DNA of 64,000 nt, from positions 62,001 to 126,000 of the forward strand of contig JAJZGI010000001.1 of assembly GCA_021798575.1 (NCBI GenBank), in the 5' to 3' direction. This document shows, piece by piece, positions 55,458 through 63,299 of the stretch; the first letter of the stretch is position 1, and each line of letters starts with the position of its first letter. Both the position numbers and the translations under genes were made by a program. The notes below the pieces were generated by a model, which saw only the letters and a program-made list of their open reading frames with translations, was not told where the DNA came from and did no database searches. This stretch comes from Pseudomonadota bacterium. GTDB lineage: Bacteria; Pseudomonadota; Alphaproteobacteria; Acetobacterales; Acetobacteraceae.

Positions 55458-56498
55458 ATGAAACGCCGGCAGATCATGCGCGGGTTGGCGGCAGCGCCGC
55501 TCTCCGCTCTGGCGCGCCAGGCGCGGGCGGACATGGGGGGCGCGGTTACGCTCATCGTGGGCGGGCCGCAGGGCGCGCAGACCAGTCGCTGGGGCAGCGC
55601 CTGCGCATTGGCACTGGCGGCGGCTTTTCCAGGCGGGCCCAACGTGCTGGCTGAACCCCTCGGCGGGCTGGACGGCGTGACCGGCGCAAATTGGCTCGAT
55701 GTGCAGGTGGTACCGGACGGAAAAACCGCCGCCATCTTGCCCGGCGCAGCGCTCATCGCCTGGCTCACCGGGGATTCCCGCGTGCATTTCAACCCGACAC
55801 GCTGGGTGCCGGTGCTGGCCGGTGGCTGCTCGGGCGTGTTGATGGTGCGCGCCGCCAAGCCAGGTGCCCCCAGCTTACAAAGCCTGCAAGCCATGGCACC
55901 GCTGCGTCTCGCCGCCAGCCAGCCGCAGAGCAACGACCTCGTCGCCTTGCTGGCGCTGGCCCGCCTGGGCGTGCCGACCGCGCCGCTTTTCGGCCTGCAT
56001 TCGGCCGCCACCAAAACCCGCGCCTTCATCGCGGGGGAGGTGGACGCGGTGTTCCTCTCCGGTGAGAATGTGCCCGCCGACATGGCCCCGCTCACCGCCA
56101 GCGGCGCGATGCCGGTGTTCAGCCTTGGCGTCCAGTCACCCAGTGGCGCGGTGGGGCCCGACCCACTGTTTCCTGGCCTGCCAGACGTCGCCAGTTTTGG
56201 CGGGCCGGTGACGCCCTATCTCGGCGCCGCCTGCCAGGCCGCCGCCGCCGCCGCCCGGCTGGATTTTCTGCTCGTGTTGCCCAAACTCACAGACCCCGAC
56301 GCCGTGGCCCAATGGCGCCAAGCGGCAACCTTGGCCACCACCAGCCCGGGGCTGCGCGCTGCAGCCAGCGCGAGCTGGGTTAGCCTGCAATCCCCGCCGG
56401 TACTGGGCGCGGCGCTAGGCGCGCTAAAACTCCAGCCGGGTGACCAGAGCGATCTACAGGCGTTCCTCACCAAAAACTTTGGCTGGCAACCCGGCTGA
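55458..56498 (+). CDS. Secreted Bug/TctC-like solute-binding protein (weak)
   Basis: The 346-residue protein has a twin-arginine-like signal (KRRQIMRGLAAAPLSALARQARA). It continues with a periplasmic-binding-type fold: VTLIVGGPQGAQTSRW, PNVLAEPLGGLDGVTGANWL, and LAASQPQSNDLVALLAL. The pattern resembles the TctC/Bug family of extracytoplasmic receptors, but I see no strong signature, and no tctA/tctB gene is near. GGAGG precedes the ATG 55458. It ends two bases before the radA start. An alternative is a family-specific secreted protein of unknown role. Confidence 0.6.
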   Translation: MKRRQIMRGLAAAPLSALARQARADMGGAVTLIVGGPQGAQTSRWGSACALALAAAFPGGPNVLAEPLGGLDGVTGANWLDVQVVPDGKTAAILPGAALIAWLTGDSRVHFNPTRWVPVLAGGCSGVLMVRAAKPGAPSLQSLQAMAPLRLAASQPQSNDLVALLALARLGVPTAPLFGLHSAATKTRAFIAGEVDAVFLSGENVPADMAPLTASGAMPVFSLGVQSPSGAVGPDPLFPGLPDVASFGGPVTPYLGAACQAAAAAARLDFLLVLPKLTDPDAVAQWRQAATLATTSPGLRAAASASWVSLQSPPVLGAALGALKLQPGDQSDLQAFLTKNFGWQPG

Positions 56499-56499
56499 T

Positions 56500-57915
56500 T
56501 TGGCGAAGCCCGCAAAAACCTTCGTCTGCTCGGCCTGCGGCAGCGTCTTCCCCAAATGGGCCGGGCGCTGCGAGGCCTGCGGTGCCTGGAACACGCTGGA
56601 GGAACAGGCACCCCGCCCAGCGCTGCCCGGCGGCATGAAGGCTGGCGCCGTCACGCGCGGAAAGATCGAATTTGTCGGCCTGGCCGGCATCTCACCGCCA
56701 CCGCCGCGCATTCCCACCACCATCGCCGAGTTCGACCGTGTGCTGGGCGGCGGGCTGGTCCCGGCATCGGTGGTGCTGGTCGGTGGCGACCCCGGCATTG
56801 GCAAATCCACCCTGTTGTTGCAGGCGGGTGCGGCGCTCGGCCAGTCGGCGCGCCGCGTACTGTATATCTCGGGCGAGGAGTCGGTGGACCAGATCCGGAT
56901 GCGCGCCGCCCGGCTCGGCCTCACCAGCGCGCCGATGCACCTCGCCGCGGCCACCCAGCTCGGCGATATCCTGGCCAGCTTCGCGCAGTTTCCGGATGCC
57001 GCGCTAGTGGTGATCGACTCCATCCAGACCATGTGGACCGACGGCGTGGATTCCGCCCCCGGCAGCGTGACGCAGGTACGCGCGGCGGCCTTCGAGCTGA
57101 TCCGCGCCGCCAAGACCCAGGGCTTCGCGCTCATGCTGGTCGGCCATGTGACAAAGGAGGGCAACCTCGCCGGACCACGCGTGCTGGAGCACATGGTCGA
57201 TGTCGTGCTGCATTTTGAGGGCGACCGCGGCCATCAGTTTCGCATCCTGCGCGGGGTGAAAAACCGCTTCGGCGCAACCGACGAGATCGGCGTATTCGAG
57301 ATGACCGGCGCCGGGCTGGCGCAGGTGGCCAATCCTTCGGCGCTGTTCCTGGCCGAGCGGCGGGGCAATGTCTCGGGCAGCGCGGTGTTCGCCGGGCTGG
57401 AGGGCTCACGCCCGGTGCTGGTCGAGATTCAGGCGCTGCTCGCCCCCAACCCCGGCGGCTCGCCCCGGCGCTCGGTCATTGGCTGGGACTCCGGGCGGCT
57501 CTCCATGTTGCTTGCGGTGCTGGAGACCCGCTGCGGCCTCAAGCTCGCGATGAACGATGTGTATCTGAACGTCGCGGGCGGCCTACGGGTGAGCGAACCG
57601 GCAGCCGACCTCGCTGTGGCCGCGGCGCTCATCTCGGCCGCCGCCGACATCCCGACCGACCCCGCCATGGTGTTTTTTGGTGAGGTCGGCCTCTCGGGCG
57701 AGCTGCGCCAGGTGGCGCAAGCGGAACTGCGCCTGAAGGAGGCCGCCAAGCTCGGTTTCAGCCAGGCCGCCAGCCCCAAACGCATCGCCGGCGGTGCGGC
57801 GCGTATCGCCGTGCCGGAAAGCCTCAAATTGCTTGAAATCGGGCATCTGACAGACCTTGTTGGCGTAATAACCCAGGGGCTAAAACGCGCCACACAGAAC
57901 AAGGACCCCAGATGA
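56500..57915 (+). CDS. radA: DNA repair protein RadA
   Basis: The 471-residue RecA-like helicase promotes branch migration in recombination. A zinc finger (C10, C13, C24, C27) opens the protein. The P-loop GDPGIGKST is at about 96-104, the KNRFG motif typical of RadA lies near the middle, and a Lon-like C-terminal domain ends the chain (about 300-460). TTG 56500, two bases after the previous stop, fits the usual M-A-K start; a GTG at 56440 within the upstream gene would add 20 residues. cvpA overlaps its end. Confidence 0.94.
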   Translation: MAKPAKTFVCSACGSVFPKWAGRCEACGAWNTLEEQAPRPALPGGMKAGAVTRGKIEFVGLAGISPPPPRIPTTIAEFDRVLGGGLVPASVVLVGGDPGIGKSTLLLQAGAALGQSARRVLYISGEESVDQIRMRAARLGLTSAPMHLAAATQLGDILASFAQFPDAALVVIDSIQTMWTDGVDSAPGSVTQVRAAAFELIRAAKTQGFALMLVGHVTKEGNLAGPRVLEHMVDVVLHFEGDRGHQFRILRGVKNRFGATDEIGVFEMTGAGLAQVANPSALFLAERRGNVSGSAVFAGLEGSRPVLVEIQALLAPNPGGSPRRSVIGWDSGRLSMLLAVLETRCGLKLAMNDVYLNVAGGLRVSEPAADLAVAAALISAAADIPTDPAMVFFGEVGLSGELRQVAQAELRLKEAAKLGFSQAASPKRIAGGAARIAVPESLKLLEIGHLTDLVGVITQGLKRATQNKDPR

Positions 57916-58460
57916 CCTGGATAGACGGCGCGGCGCTGATCATCATCCTACTCTCGGCCATATTCTCGATGGTGCGCGGCTTCGTGCGCGAGATTCTGGC
58001 CCTCGTCGCCTGGTTTGGCGCCGGTCTGGCGGCGATAAAATTCTATCCCGTGGTGATGCCCGAGATCCTCAGCATTCTGCCCAAGGACCTCAAGCACTTC
58101 GCCATTTACGGCGCGATGGCGACAGTGTTCATCATCGTGCTCATCGTACTCAGCCTGCTCAGCACGCTGATCAGCGGGCTGGTGCGGAATTCAGCGCTCT
58201 CCGGCGTGGACCGCAGCCTCGGCTTCGTTTTCGGCGCGGTGCGCGGGGCCGTGCTCATATGCCTCGCCTATGTGGCACTCTCCATCGGCGTGGCCCAGGC
58301 GCAATGGCCCGCACCGGTGGTCAATGCGCGCTTCCTGCCGCTCGCCCAGCAGGGCGCCGCCGCGCTGGTCAATCTGCTGCCCAAAAACTACCGCCCGAAG
58401 GTGGACAGCCTGCCCGGCCCCAAGGCAACGCCGCCGCCCGGCAGCCCGACCCCCACGTAG
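57912..58460 (+). CDS. cvpA: CvpA-family membrane protein
   Basis: A 182-residue inner-membrane protein with four hydrophobic segments (about 5-20, 26-45, 61-85, 104-125). The conserved MVRGFVREILALVAWFGA and SGVDRSLGFVFGAVRGAVL of CvpA are visible. In E. coli CvpA is needed for colicin V production and stress tolerance; its exact role is unclear. radA-cvpA-purF order is typical of alphaproteobacteria. It overlaps radA by four bases. Confidence 0.9.
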   Translation: MTWIDGAALIIILLSAIFSMVRGFVREILALVAWFGAGLAAIKFYPVVMPEILSILPKDLKHFAIYGAMATVFIIVLIVLSLLSTLISGLVRNSALSGVDRSLGFVFGAVRGAVLICLAYVALSIGVAQAQWPAPVVNARFLPLAQQGAAALVNLLPKNYRPKVDSLPGPKATPPPGSPTPT

Positions 58461-58543
58461 AGTAGCCATGCACACCCTATTCTCGACATTGAACTGTCAT
58501 ATGTTTAGGGGAAGCCTGAAATCTGCGCTTCACGGAGGTAATC

Positions 58544-59995
58544 ATGATCGATGATGACAGGCCTCACGAGGAATGTGGCGTCTTCGGCGCATGGAATGTC
58601 ACGGACGCTGCGGCCATCACCGCGCTCGGGCTGCACGCTTTGCAGCATCGCGGACAGGAGGCCACGGGTATCGTCACGCATGACGGCGTGCGCTTCCATT
58701 CCCACAAGGGCCTGGGCCTGGTCGGCGATAATTACGGCGATGCCAAGATCATGGCGGGCCTGCCCGGCACGCGGGCGATCGGCCATAACCGCTACGCCAC
58801 CACCGGGGAGACCGTGCTGCGCAATGTGCAGCCGCTGTTCGCTGAATTCGAGTTCGGCGGCTTTGCCGTCGGCCATAACGGCAACCTCACCAACGCCCAC
58901 ACGCTGCGCAAGGCGCTGACGCGGCGCGGCTGCCTGTTCCAGAGCACCATGGACTCGGAGGTGTTCGTCCATCTCATCGCCACCAGCCTTTACGCCAATG
59001 TGGTGGACCGGCTGATCGATGCGATCAAACAGGTGGTCGGTGCCTATTCCCTCGTGGCGCTCAGCCATGAGCAGTTGATCGGCGTGCGCGACCCATTGGG
59101 CGTGCGCCCGCTCATCCTGGGCCGGTTGAGCGGCGCGGATGGCAAGCCCGGCTGGGTCCTGGCCTCCGAGACCTGCGCGCTGGACATCGTGGGCGCTGAG
59201 TTCATCCGCGATGTCGACCCCGGCGAGATCGTGCTGATCGATGATTCCGGCGTCCACAGCATCAAGCCCTTCGCCGTGCAGAGCCCGCGCTTCTGCGTGT
59301 TCGAATATATCTACTTCGCCAGGCCGGATTCGGTGATGGAGGGCACGTCCGTCTATGCCGCGCGCAAGCTCATCGGCGCGCAACTCGCGCGGGAGGCACC
59401 CACCACGGCGGATGTCGTGGTCCCGGTGCCCGATTCCGGCGTGCCCGCCGCCATGGGCTTTGCCGAGGCCAGCGGCATCGCCTTCGAGCTTGGCATCATC
59501 CGCAACCATTATGTCGGGCGTACCTTCATCGAGCCGACCGACCAGATCCGCCATCTCGGCGTGCGGCTCAAACATTCCGCCAACCGCGCGATCCTGCATG
59601 GCAAACGGGTGGTGCTCGTGGATGATTCCATCGTGCGCGGCACCACGAGCCAGAAGATCGTCGAGATGGTCCGCGCCGCCGGCGCCGCGGAGGTGCATAT
59701 GCGCATCGCCGGGCCACCCACCACGCATTCCTGTTTCTACGGGATCGACACGCCCGAGCGCAGCAAGCTGCTCGCCGCCCGCAACGACATCGCGGCGATG
59801 ACAAAACTCATCGGCGTGGACAGCCTAGCGTTCATCTCGATCGACGGGCTGTACCGCGCCCTTGGCCGGCCCGGCCGGGATGAAAAAACCCCCGCCTTCT
59901 GCGATGCCTGCTTCACCGGGGACTACCCGATCTCGCTGGTCGACCATCAGGAGCCGCGCGACGCGCAGCTCAGCCTCCTCGCGGAGCTGGCCTGA
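58544..59995 (+). CDS. purF: Amidophosphoribosyltransferase
   Basis: The 483-residue enzyme for the first step of purine synthesis makes phosphoribosylamine from PRPP and glutamine. A short propeptide precedes the catalytic Cys C11 (HEECGVFG), which becomes the N-terminal nucleophile. GLHALQHRGQEATGI and the PRPP motif VVLVDDSIVRGTTS are diagnostic. Three to four Cys of a possible [4Fe-4S] site occur (FEYIYFARPDS region, CDACFTGDYP). An excellent GGAGG precedes ATG 58544. The CrcB gene starts one base after its stop. Confidence 0.96.
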   Translation: MIDDDRPHEECGVFGAWNVTDAAAITALGLHALQHRGQEATGIVTHDGVRFHSHKGLGLVGDNYGDAKIMAGLPGTRAIGHNRYATTGETVLRNVQPLFAEFEFGGFAVGHNGNLTNAHTLRKALTRRGCLFQSTMDSEVFVHLIATSLYANVVDRLIDAIKQVVGAYSLVALSHEQLIGVRDPLGVRPLILGRLSGADGKPGWVLASETCALDIVGAEFIRDVDPGEIVLIDDSGVHSIKPFAVQSPRFCVFEYIYFARPDSVMEGTSVYAARKLIGAQLAREAPTTADVVVPVPDSGVPAAMGFAEASGIAFELGIIRNHYVGRTFIEPTDQIRHLGVRLKHSANRAILHGKRVVLVDDSIVRGTTSQKIVEMVRAAGAAEVHMRIAGPPTTHSCFYGIDTPERSKLLAARNDIAAMTKLIGVDSLAFISIDGLYRALGRPGRDEKTPAFCDACFTGDYPISLVDHQEPRDAQLSLLAELA

Positions 59996-59996
59996 C

Positions 59997-60407
59997 ATGG
60001 CCTATCTCTGGGTCGCCATCGGCGGCGCTCTGGGCACCATGGCGCGGTTCTGGCTGGCCAATACCATGGCGGTGCTCACCGGCGCGGAGTTTCCCTGGGG
60101 CACGCTCATCATCAACATCCTCGGCTCGTTCGTGATCAGTTTTTTCGGGATGCTCACGGGCACGGCGCCGCGTTTCGCGGTCTCCTACGACACGCGGGTG
60201 TTCGTCACTGTCGGGCTGTGCGGCGGTTTTACCACTTTTTCATCCTTCAGCCTGCAAACGATAGAACTGCTGCGCACCGGCCAGGCCGGGCGGGCGGGCA
60301 TCTACATCGCCGCCTCGGTGATTCTCTGCCTGGCTGCCTGCGCGCTGGGTTTCTGGCTCGCTACCGTGCTAGGCAACCATACGGGCGGCTCCCGGCCTGC
60401 TCTCTGA
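59997..60407 (+). CDS. crcB: Fluoride ion channel CrcB/FluC
   Basis: The 136-residue four-helix membrane protein is one half of a dual-topology fluoride exporter. GGALGTMARFWLA at the N terminus, WGTLIINILGSFVISFF, and GLCGGFTTFSSFSLQT with the conserved Phe/Thr/Ser pore track are all present. It starts one base after purF, so it is translated from the purF transcript; there is no room for a fluoride riboswitch directly upstream. Confidence 0.93.
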   Translation: MAYLWVAIGGALGTMARFWLANTMAVLTGAEFPWGTLIINILGSFVISFFGMLTGTAPRFAVSYDTRVFVTVGLCGGFTTFSSFSLQTIELLRTGQAGRAGIYIAASVILCLAACALGFWLATVLGNHTGGSRPAL

Positions 60408-60651
60408 GCACTAAACGCTAACTCTCTGATAAATAACGCCTCGCTGCGTCATCGTTGTGTCATTTAGGCAACAGGATTGCTGCAAAGCGATAAAAGCGCC
60501 GGTTTTGACTGGCCCTGAACATGGCTTGGCATGTAGATTGCCAATTCGTTACCGTGGGATGGCGTCAAGTCGGGCCTCTGGCCCTGACGGATGGTTTCTC
60601 AGGTTACGTTTTAGGCATTCACGCGCAAGATCTGCGCATTCAGGAGGCAGA

Positions 60652-61881
60652 ATGATTACGATCCGTCGGCAACTTTTGGGACTGGGCTTTGTGGCCGCGT
60701 CCTCCATACTGGCCATTCACGCGGCCCAGGCCATGAGCGGCCCCTCGGCAGTGCAGATCGACGGTGGCCCGCTCGGCTCGCTGCAGATCAGCGGTGGCGT
60801 CGACGGCTATGGCTATTACCAGAGCGGCACCGGACACGCGGACTTCGCCGGCACCAATGTCATCGGTGACAATACATCTAACTTTGGCACCAGCACGAAC
60901 TCGAATGGCGCCAACATCGGCAGCGCCCTGATGGAAGTGCAGAAGACCACCGGCCAGCTCCAGTTCACCATCGAGGTAGGCTCCAACGGCGGCACGCAGT
61001 CGCTCGGCACCTCGGTCTCCGGCCAGACCTCCATCTCCCTGCTGCAAACCGGGCCGTTATATCTCGGCTATGTCACGCTGGCCCCCACCGCAGCGCCAGG
61101 CCTGACGATCTCCGCCGGTGTGCTTACCTCGCTCGAGGGCTATGAATCCGGTGTGGACTGGAACAACGCAAACCAGCTCACCACCGCACTCTTCTATGTT
61201 GAGAATGCCAACGCCCGTGGCGTCGAGGCCGCCTACAGCACCGGCCCATTCACCGGCACGCTGGAATTCGGTGACGGCTACGACAACGGCGTGTTCAACT
61301 ATCTGCAGGGCCTGTTCAGCTACACCATCAACGCCACCAACACCGCCAATGTGTATTTTTCCGCGAACCTTGGCACCACCGGCCCATTCACCGCCTCCTA
61401 CGCCGGCGATTCGCCGATCTACGCGAACTCCAACATGATCGGCGCCTACTACAGCTACACGATGGGCAATCTGAACCTGGTGCCTGAGGTGCAGTACCAG
61501 TACACCAAGGCACGCTCGATCCTGGGCGTGAGCAAGCCGACGAGCAATTTCGGCGCGGCGCTGTTCGCGGATTATTCCTTCGGCACCTCGCCCTACTCCA
61601 TCGGCGCGTGGGGTGAGTACTTCGATTCCCACGCTGGCGCGGCGACTGCCTCCGCCAATGGTGCCAACAACAGCTTCACCTGGTTCGTCGGGCCGAATGC
61701 CGAAGCCGTCGGCGTCTCCGTCTCGCCAACCTGGCAGTACAAGGACCTCTTCTCCCGCGTGGACGCCGGATATTTGTACCTGCTCAACAACAAGGCCTAT
61801 GGCAGCACCTATGGCTATGGCAACAGCGGCGGCGGCCGCGGGGACTTCACCGGCGAGCTCGAAGCCGGCGTGCTGTTCTAA
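60652..61881 (+). CDS. Outer-membrane beta-barrel porin
   Basis: The 409-residue protein has a signal peptide (about 1-26, RRQLLGLGFVAASSILAIHAAQA) and a long barrel with alternating hydrophobic strands (YLGYVTLAPTAAPGLTISAG, MIGAYYSYTMGNLNLVPEVQ, YAWG-like strands). It ends in the aromatic-terminated strand ELEAGVLF, as needed for BamA recognition. It resembles the BBP2-like porins that are abundant in Acetobacteraceae. GGAGG precedes ATG 60652. A strong terminator follows. The 244-base upstream gap contains no obvious gene. Confidence 0.85.
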   Translation: MITIRRQLLGLGFVAASSILAIHAAQAMSGPSAVQIDGGPLGSLQISGGVDGYGYYQSGTGHADFAGTNVIGDNTSNFGTSTNSNGANIGSALMEVQKTTGQLQFTIEVGSNGGTQSLGTSVSGQTSISLLQTGPLYLGYVTLAPTAAPGLTISAGVLTSLEGYESGVDWNNANQLTTALFYVENANARGVEAAYSTGPFTGTLEFGDGYDNGVFNYLQGLFSYTINATNTANVYFSANLGTTGPFTASYAGDSPIYANSNMIGAYYSYTMGNLNLVPEVQYQYTKARSILGVSKPTSNFGAALFADYSFGTSPYSIGAWGEYFDSHAGAATASANGANNSFTWFVGPNAEAVGVSVSPTWQYKDLFSRVDAGYLYLLNNKAYGSTYGYGNSGGGRGDFTGELEAGVLF

Positions 61882-61904
61882 ACCGTCAGCTACAACGTCA
61901 AATC

Positions 61905-61936
61905 TGGCCGGACCCTCGGGTCCGGCCATTTTTTTT
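61905..61936 (+). terminator. Strong intrinsic terminator after the porin gene
   Basis: 11-bp GC-rich stem TGGCCGGACCC (61905-61915) / GGGTCCGGCCA (61918-61928) with a 2-nt loop, followed directly by eight T (61929-61936). Confidence 0.93.
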
Positions 61937-62187
61937 GAGGCTTGTATCCGGCGGCACTGCCCAAAAGTTAAATCCGCAAAAATACCCAACCTGGCATTTG
62001 ATTGGCCTGGAAACCTCCCTATATCGGCTTTTTGGGGCCATTCCAGGCGGCGAGGAACAGCGCGATTGTGACGCAAAGCACTGAGCAGGGTGTGCCACTA
62101 GAGCAATATTCATCTAACTTGAACCGCCGGTTCAAATTAGATGAATGAAATTGCTCGTCAAAATATGATGAGCGTGTTTTTCATCAA
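61937..62187. other. Intergenic stretch between porin terminator and DUF1285 gene
   Basis: From 61937 to 62097 I see no gene, only moderately AT-rich sequence that may hold the promoter. From 62098 on it is occupied by composite palindromic repeat copy C, which runs into the start of the next gene. Confidence 0.6.
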
Positions 62188-62203
62188 ATGAAAAACACGC
62201 TCA
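62098..62203. repeat. Composite palindromic repeat, copy C
   Basis: The element begins CTAGAGCAATAT, as does the reverse of copy B. First hairpin: GAGCAAT (62101-62107), ATTCATCTAA (62108-62117) and TTGAACC (62119-62125) pair with GGTTCAA (62129-62135), TTAGATGAAT (62137-62146) and ATTGCTC (62150-62156). Second hairpin: a perfect 16-bp stem (62169-62184 with 62188-62203) with a 3-base loop. ATGAAATTGCTCGT (62145-62158) is shared with copy B. The second stem contains the ATG of the next gene. Confidence 0.8.
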
Positions 62204-62727
62204 CGCGCGTGAGAGCCGAATGCGGGGACCTGCCCTTTGTCATCAAGCGGGACGGCACATGGCTGTGTCGTGGCAGCCCGATCAACCGCAAGCCGATGGT
62301 CTGCCTGTTCGCCACCGTATTGCAGCGCGAGGCGGATGGCTCCTACGCGCTGGAGACTCCCGCCGAGCACGGCAAAATCCAGGTCGAGGACGTGCCCTTC
62401 ATCGCCGTGGAGCTGGAATGGTCAGGCCATGGCAACCAGCAGAGCCTGTGCTTCCGCACCAACACCGACCAATGCGTCACCGCGGGGCGTGAACACCCCA
62501 TCCGCATCCGCCATGATTTGCTGAATTGCGAGCCGACGCCCTATCTTCATATCCGTGATGGCAAAGGACAATTCCCCCTGGAGGCGCGGATCAACCGCGC
62601 CACCTATTATGAGCTGGTCGCCCTGGCCGAGCCCGGCTCGTTGCAGGGCCGCAGCGTCCTGGGCGTGTGGAGCGAGGGGGTATTTTTCTCACTGGGAGAC
62701 CTGCCAGCCGGGCGCGAGGAGCAATAG
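62188..62727 (+). CDS. DUF1285-family protein
   Basis: The 179-residue cytoplasmic protein of unknown function matches DUF1285 by VIKRDGTWLCRGSPINRKPMVCLFATVL and by the central YALETPAEHGKIQVEDVPFIAVEL. The ATG 62188 is the first base of the right arm of a perfect 16-bp hairpin from repeat copy C, so initiation may be poor or controlled; GTG 62209 just beyond is an alternative start. It is followed 14 bases later by a Nudix gene and then cca, a likely operon. Confidence 0.83.
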   Translation: MKNTLTRVRAECGDLPFVIKRDGTWLCRGSPINRKPMVCLFATVLQREADGSYALETPAEHGKIQVEDVPFIAVELEWSGHGNQQSLCFRTNTDQCVTAGREHPIRIRHDLLNCEPTPYLHIRDGKGQFPLEARINRATYYELVALAEPGSLQGRSVLGVWSEGVFFSLGDLPAGREEQ

Positions 62728-62741
62728 CCACGGTGTAAGCG

Positions 62742-63299
62742 ATGAATGAGGCGGCGTTGCGCCAGCGTTTCCAGCCGCACATGGCGCGCCGGCCGCTGGA
62801 TGCAGGCGGCCATCGGCCTGCCGCCGTGCTGGTGGCGCTGGAGCCCGGGCGCGGGGTATGGCTCACCCGCCGCAGCGCCGATCTGCATAACCACGCTGGC
62901 CAGGTCGCCCTGCCCGGCGGCAAGATCGAAGCCTCCGATGCCGGGGTGGAGGCCGCCGCCCTGCGGGAAGCCGCCGAGGAGATCGGGCTCGATACCGCGG
63001 GCGTTGAGATCATCGGGCGGCTGGGTGATTTCATCGTCGGGACCGGTTTCCACATCTCGCCCGTGGTCGCACTCGTGCCCAGAGGCGTCGCCCTCAGGCC
63101 CAACCCGGGCGAGGTACAGGCGATCTTCTGCCTGCCCTTCGCAACGCTGCTGGACCCAGCCCAGCCGGCCCGGCGGCGCGCCTATTGGCGTGGGCATCAT
63201 TCGGAGTTCTGGGTCTGGCCGCATGAGCAGCATATCGTCTGGGGGGCGACCGCCAGCATCCTCCATATGCTGGCCCAACAGTTGCGGAAATCACCTTGA
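62742..63299 (+). CDS. nudL: Nudix hydrolase, CoA pyrophosphatase type
   Basis: A 185-residue Nudix enzyme that probably cleaves coenzyme A and its derivatives to 4'-phosphopantetheine and 3',5'-ADP. The UPF0035-type motif before the Nudix box reads LTRRSADLHNHAGQVALPGG, and the Nudix box GG-x5-E... -REAAEEIGL follows (about 65-89). The stop overlaps the TTG start of the CCA-adding enzyme gene. The CoA specificity is inferred from the leading motif. Confidence 0.88.
   Translation: MNEAALRQRFQPHMARRPLDAGGHRPAAVLVALEPGRGVWLTRRSADLHNHAGQVALPGGKIEASDAGVEAAALREAAEEIGLDTAGVEIIGRLGDFIVGTGFHISPVVALVPRGVALRPNPGEVQAIFCLPFATLLDPAQPARRRAYWRGHHSEFWVWPHEQHIVWGATASILHMLAQQLRKSP

Noticed and set aside
59995-59997. 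Fluoride riboswitch for crcB
   Set aside because: The gene starts one base after purF, so no leader is available. No riboswitch-like fold was recognised.
60503-60531. A sigma-70 promoter (TTGACT near 60503) for the porin gene
   Set aside because: No acceptable -10 hexamer lies at 16-18 bases, so I did not list it as a feature.
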